Origin: Bacteroidia bacterium
GTDB lineage: Bacteria; Bacteroidota; Bacteroidia; Bacteroidales; JAPLDU01
Length of the DNA: 34,175 bases
Assembly: GCA_026391255.1 (NCBI GenBank)
Contig: JAPLDU010000048.1
Location: 1-34,175 of the forward strand
Direction: 5' to 3'
The notes beneath the pieces are model-generated. The model was not told the origin of the DNA and searched no databases. It saw only the letters and a list, made by a program, of their open reading frames with translations. Both the position numbers and the translations under genes were made by a program. Shown piece by piece: positions 31,450 to 34,175 of this stretch; position 1 is the first letter of the stretch; every line of letters starts with the position of its first letter.

Positions 31450-34175
31450 TGGGTTAGTGAAACTCCATTTGATTGATAATACCCGGTATCAGGCATGACA
31501 GGAGGTTGAATATAACTTGCATATGCATTATAATATAATCCTGAGGATGCTTCCCATATTTTCCATTTGAAAGATTCACCTGCAGAAAATCCTTCTTTTG
31601 AGGGAGTTTGCGGATCATCGCCCCATGCAGTGACAGTATTATTTAATCCCCTCCAGATCATATATCCACCACAAGACAAGCTATCACCGGACTCATAAAA
31701 CACACCCAGATAATCACCAACTGAAATTGGAGCACCATTAATAGTAATACTAGTATTTGATGTCACTAAAATAGTATGATTCACTCCTGTATTGATGTAC
31801 TGCCAGTCAGGCGCATTGCAAGGCAGGTAAATGAATTTATTTGATTTGCAGTTGTTATAATCAGTCACAGTAATAAAATAATTACCGCCTGCGACATTTT
31901 CAATGTTCCCGGATGTTGCACCATCTGACCAGTTAAAGGTATAAGGAGATATTCCTCCGCTCACTGATGCATTAAGAGAACCATTATTTAACCCGCACAC
32001 GGGAATATTGCCAATGTTTGTTGTTACAGAAAGGATGGCGGGTTGTAAAATAACTTGTGAAATCGTGGTTGAACAGAAATTATTATCTATCAATGTGACA
32101 GTATAGGTTCCTGTGACTGCATTATTCAGATTTTGTGTAGTCGATCCATTCGACCACAAATAGGTATAAGGTGTTGTGCCTCCTAAAACTGTTAAACCAA
32201 TCGATCCATTTGATAATCCATTACAGGTAACATTGCTGACTGTTGCAGTAGCTGATATTGCCATTGAAGGCTGAGTCAGTGCAAAGCTCATTGTTCCGTT
32301 ACAATTATTGGCATCAGTTACAGTCAGTAAATAAGTCCCTGCAAAAAGTCCGGTTCTGTTCTGAGTTAAAATTCCATTACCCCAATTGTAGGTATAAGGT
32401 GCTGTACCTCCGGAAGTAATGGCATTAATTATACCGGTTGAATCTCCGTGACATTTAACATTAATCATTGTTGCGTTTATACTGATATTATTAGGTTGGG
32501 TTATATTCCAGGTCGCAGTTTTTATACATGATTTGTTGTCAGTGATGGTTACTGAATAAAATCCAGCAGGTTCATCGCTCAAACCCTGTGTAGTTGATCC
32601 ATTCGACCAAAGATATGTATAAGGATAAGTACCTCCGGATGCTAATAAGGTAGCATTACCATTGGAAAATCCATAACATGATATAGTACTTCCGGTTATT
32701 GTTGCTGTAATTGGTTCAGATGGCTGATTAATTGTAAAACTTGCCGTGTTTGAACAAAAATTTTCATCAAATACTGACACTGTATATGTTCCTGCAGCAA
32801 GATTTGGTTGAGTCTGGTTATCTGTACCTTCGTCCCATACGAAAGAATAGGGTGTCGTGCTACCTGAAACAATCAAATCAATTTCACCGGTAGATTCTCC
32901 ATAACAATTTGCATTGGTAACTATTCCGGAGATATTTATTTGTGAGGGTTGATTAATTGTCCCGGATGCAATTGTTGTACAGGAATGATCATCTGTAATT
33001 GTCACAGTATATGTTCCTGCAGATATATTGTTTAGATTATGTGTGGTCAATCCATTTGACCAGAAATAACTATAAGGCATTTTCCCTCCCGAGACGGCCA
33101 GAATAACTGAACCATCCGATAATCCGAAACAGGTAGCATCTATTACCGATGCTGTGGCTGAAAGAGCAGCAAGCGGTTGATTTACCGTGAAGTTTGCTGT
33201 TCCAGAATTACTATTAGTATCTGTAACAGTCACAGCATATAAACCTGCCGACAGACCAGAACGATTTTGTGCAGTTACTCCTCCACCCCAGTTGAATGAA
33301 TAAGGTGAAAGACCACCTGAAATGATCAGATTAATTCCACCTGTCGATTCTCCATAACAATTTACATTAGTAACTGTACCGGTAATACTGAACTGTGAAG
33401 ATTGACTGATTGTATCGGATACTGACACAATGCATGAATTATTGTCTATTATAATTACAGTGTAAACACCTGCGGAAATATTTTCCAGATTCTGTGAAGT
33501 TGAACCATTCGACCAGAAAAAATTAAATGGGGAGGTTCCTCCCGAAACTTCTAAGTTAATTGAACCATCCAGGCCATTGCCTGTAGCATCATTGCCCTCC
33601 GGTGTAGCTGAAAGCTCTTCCACAGGTTGAGTGACCGTGAAGTCTGATGTTTTAATACAATTATTGGCATCTGTTACAATAACGGAATACAAACCGGCAA
33701 CCATGTCTGCCCTGTTCTTTGAAGTTACTTCATCGCTCCAGTTGTAAGAATAAGGTGCCGTACCTCCGGTAACAAAAAGATTAATTGCACCTGTCGATTC
33801 TCCATAACAGCTTACATTTAATACTGTTCCGGTTATATTGATCTGTGAAGGCTGGGTTATGGTCCTGGATAGTATTCTTGTACATGAATAATTATCTGTT
33901 ATAGTTACCGTATAAGTACCAGCGGGTATATTAATCAGATTTTGTGTGGTCGATCCATCCGACCATAAATAAAAATAAGAAGAAGTCCCTCCTGAAACAG
34001 ATAATATAACTGAACCATTTGATAATCCATTACAGGTGACATTTACTCTCGTTGCAGTAGCTGAAAGAGCCGCAAACGGTTGAGTAATGGCAAAGCTTGA
34101 TGTTCCATTACAACTATTGGCATCGGTCACAGTCACTGTATATGTCCCGGCCATCAGGTTAGCTCTGTTACAACC
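31446..34175 (-). CDS. SprB-repeat cell-surface adhesin, partial (N-terminus beyond the right edge, 3' end lost)
   Basis: The frame is open to position 34175, so the true start and signal peptide lie outside the window. It shows ten full SprB repeats and part of an eleventh, each about 77 residues, of the form C-x-G-x-S-x-G...SGGTxPYxYxWSNGxTTxNLxxxxAGTYTVTxTDxxxC...QP. They alternate between two types (CNGLSNGS-like and CYGESTG-like). After them comes a 'GAPISVGDYLGVFY...WGDDPQTPSKEGFSAGESFKWKIW' module, then the frame stops at TGA (31448-31446) after GVSLTQ. SprB is the mobile gliding adhesin of Flavobacterium johnsoniae; here only the repeat family is shared, so gliding is not implied. The sorting domain needed for export is in the next ORF, in the -1 frame. 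Confidence 0.85.
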   Translation of the reverse strand, partial: GCNRANLMAGTYTVTVTDANSCNGTSSFAITQPFAALSATATRVNVTCNGLSNGSVILSVSGGTSSYFYLWSDGSTTQNLINIPAGTYTVTITDNYSCTRILSRTITQPSQINITGTVLNVSCYGESTGAINLFVTGGTAPYSYNWSDEVTSKNRADMVAGLYSVIVTDANNCIKTSDFTVTQPVEELSATPEGNDATGNGLDGSINLEVSGGTSPFNFFWSNGSTSQNLENISAGVYTVIIIDNNSCIVSVSDTISQSSQFSITGTVTNVNCYGESTGGINLIISGGLSPYSFNWGGGVTAQNRSGLSAGLYAVTVTDTNSNSGTANFTVNQPLAALSATASVIDATCFGLSDGSVILAVSGGKMPYSYFWSNGLTTHNLNNISAGTYTVTITDDHSCTTIASGTINQPSQINISGIVTNANCYGESTGEIDLIVSGSTTPYSFVWDEGTDNQTQPNLAAGTYTVSVFDENFCSNTASFTINQPSEPITATITGSTISCYGFSNGNATLLASGGTYPYTYLWSNGSTTQGLSDEPAGFYSVTITDNKSCIKTATWNITQPNNISINATMINVKCHGDSTGIINAITSGGTAPYTYNWGNGILTQNRTGLFAGTYLLTVTDANNCNGTMSFALTQPSMAISATATVSNVTCNGLSNGSIGLTVLGGTTPYTYLWSNGSTTQNLNNAVTGTYTVTLIDNNFCSTTISQVILQPAILSVTTNIGNIPVCGLNNGSLNASVSGGISPYTFNWSDGATSGNIENVAGGNYFITVTDYNNCKSNKFIYLPCNAPDWQYINTGVNHTILVTSNTSITINGAPISVGDYLGVFYESGDSLSCGGYMIWRGLNNTVTAWGDDPQTPSKEGFSAGESFKWKIWEASSGLYYNAYASYIQPPVMPDTGYYQSNGVSLTQ

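Overview
The window reads as Bacteroidota DNA, probably Bacteroidales-like or a relative. The signs are AT-rich intergenic DNA, few Shine-Dalgarno sites, several -7 elements of the TAnnTTTG type, type IX secretion (T9SS) C-terminal sorting domains, SprB-type surface repeats, and small conserved families typical of the phylum (YtxH protein, holin-like membrane protein, short AraC regulator, WxxGxW protein). Species cannot be told from the sequence.

Layout. Positions 1-6330 hold short genes, all on the minus strand: a three-gene YtxH / holin-like / small-protein operon (118-1130), an outer-membrane beta-barrel protein (1792-2325), a cupin-like protein (2454-2744), a 43-residue lysine-rich protein (3120-3251), a tryptophan-rich envelope protein with a Gln/Pro/Lys repeat tail (3752-5035) and an AraC-family regulator (5768-6328). 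The gaps between them are full of non-coding repeats: three copies of a terminal-inverted-repeat element with 3-bp target duplications (1559-1785, 5099-5740, 6851-7076), a REP-like palindrome (1335-1488) and a large imperfect palindrome nested in the second element (5146-5580). Two pairs of genes share upstream DNA, which suggests two small regulons.

Positions 7301-28630 are one intact ORF of 7109 codons, a giant secreted, probably surface-anchored protein. It has a signal peptide, Asp-box repeats, three seven-unit FG-GAP propellers with Fn3-like domains, a long array of Ig/PKD-like domains, LamG-like and other carbohydrate-binding-like domains, HYDIN/ASH-like and CARDB-like repeats, two SprB repeats and a T9SS sorting domain. 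In the Ig array the binding-type domains appear to be inserted into one loop of a repeated Ig-like host domain, and one copy of the host is empty.

After a strong terminator, positions 28780-28855 hold an orphan minus-strand terminator and a fragment resembling a tRNA 3' end, next to a tyrosine recombinase (29023-30246). This looks like the edge of an integrated element. From 30403 to the right edge, on the minus strand, lies a second T9SS adhesin made of alternating SprB repeats. It is broken into two ORFs that overlap by four bases, at a point where about 30 conserved residues appear to be missing. Its C-terminal module is paralogous to that of the giant protein. The two adhesins converge on the recombinase.
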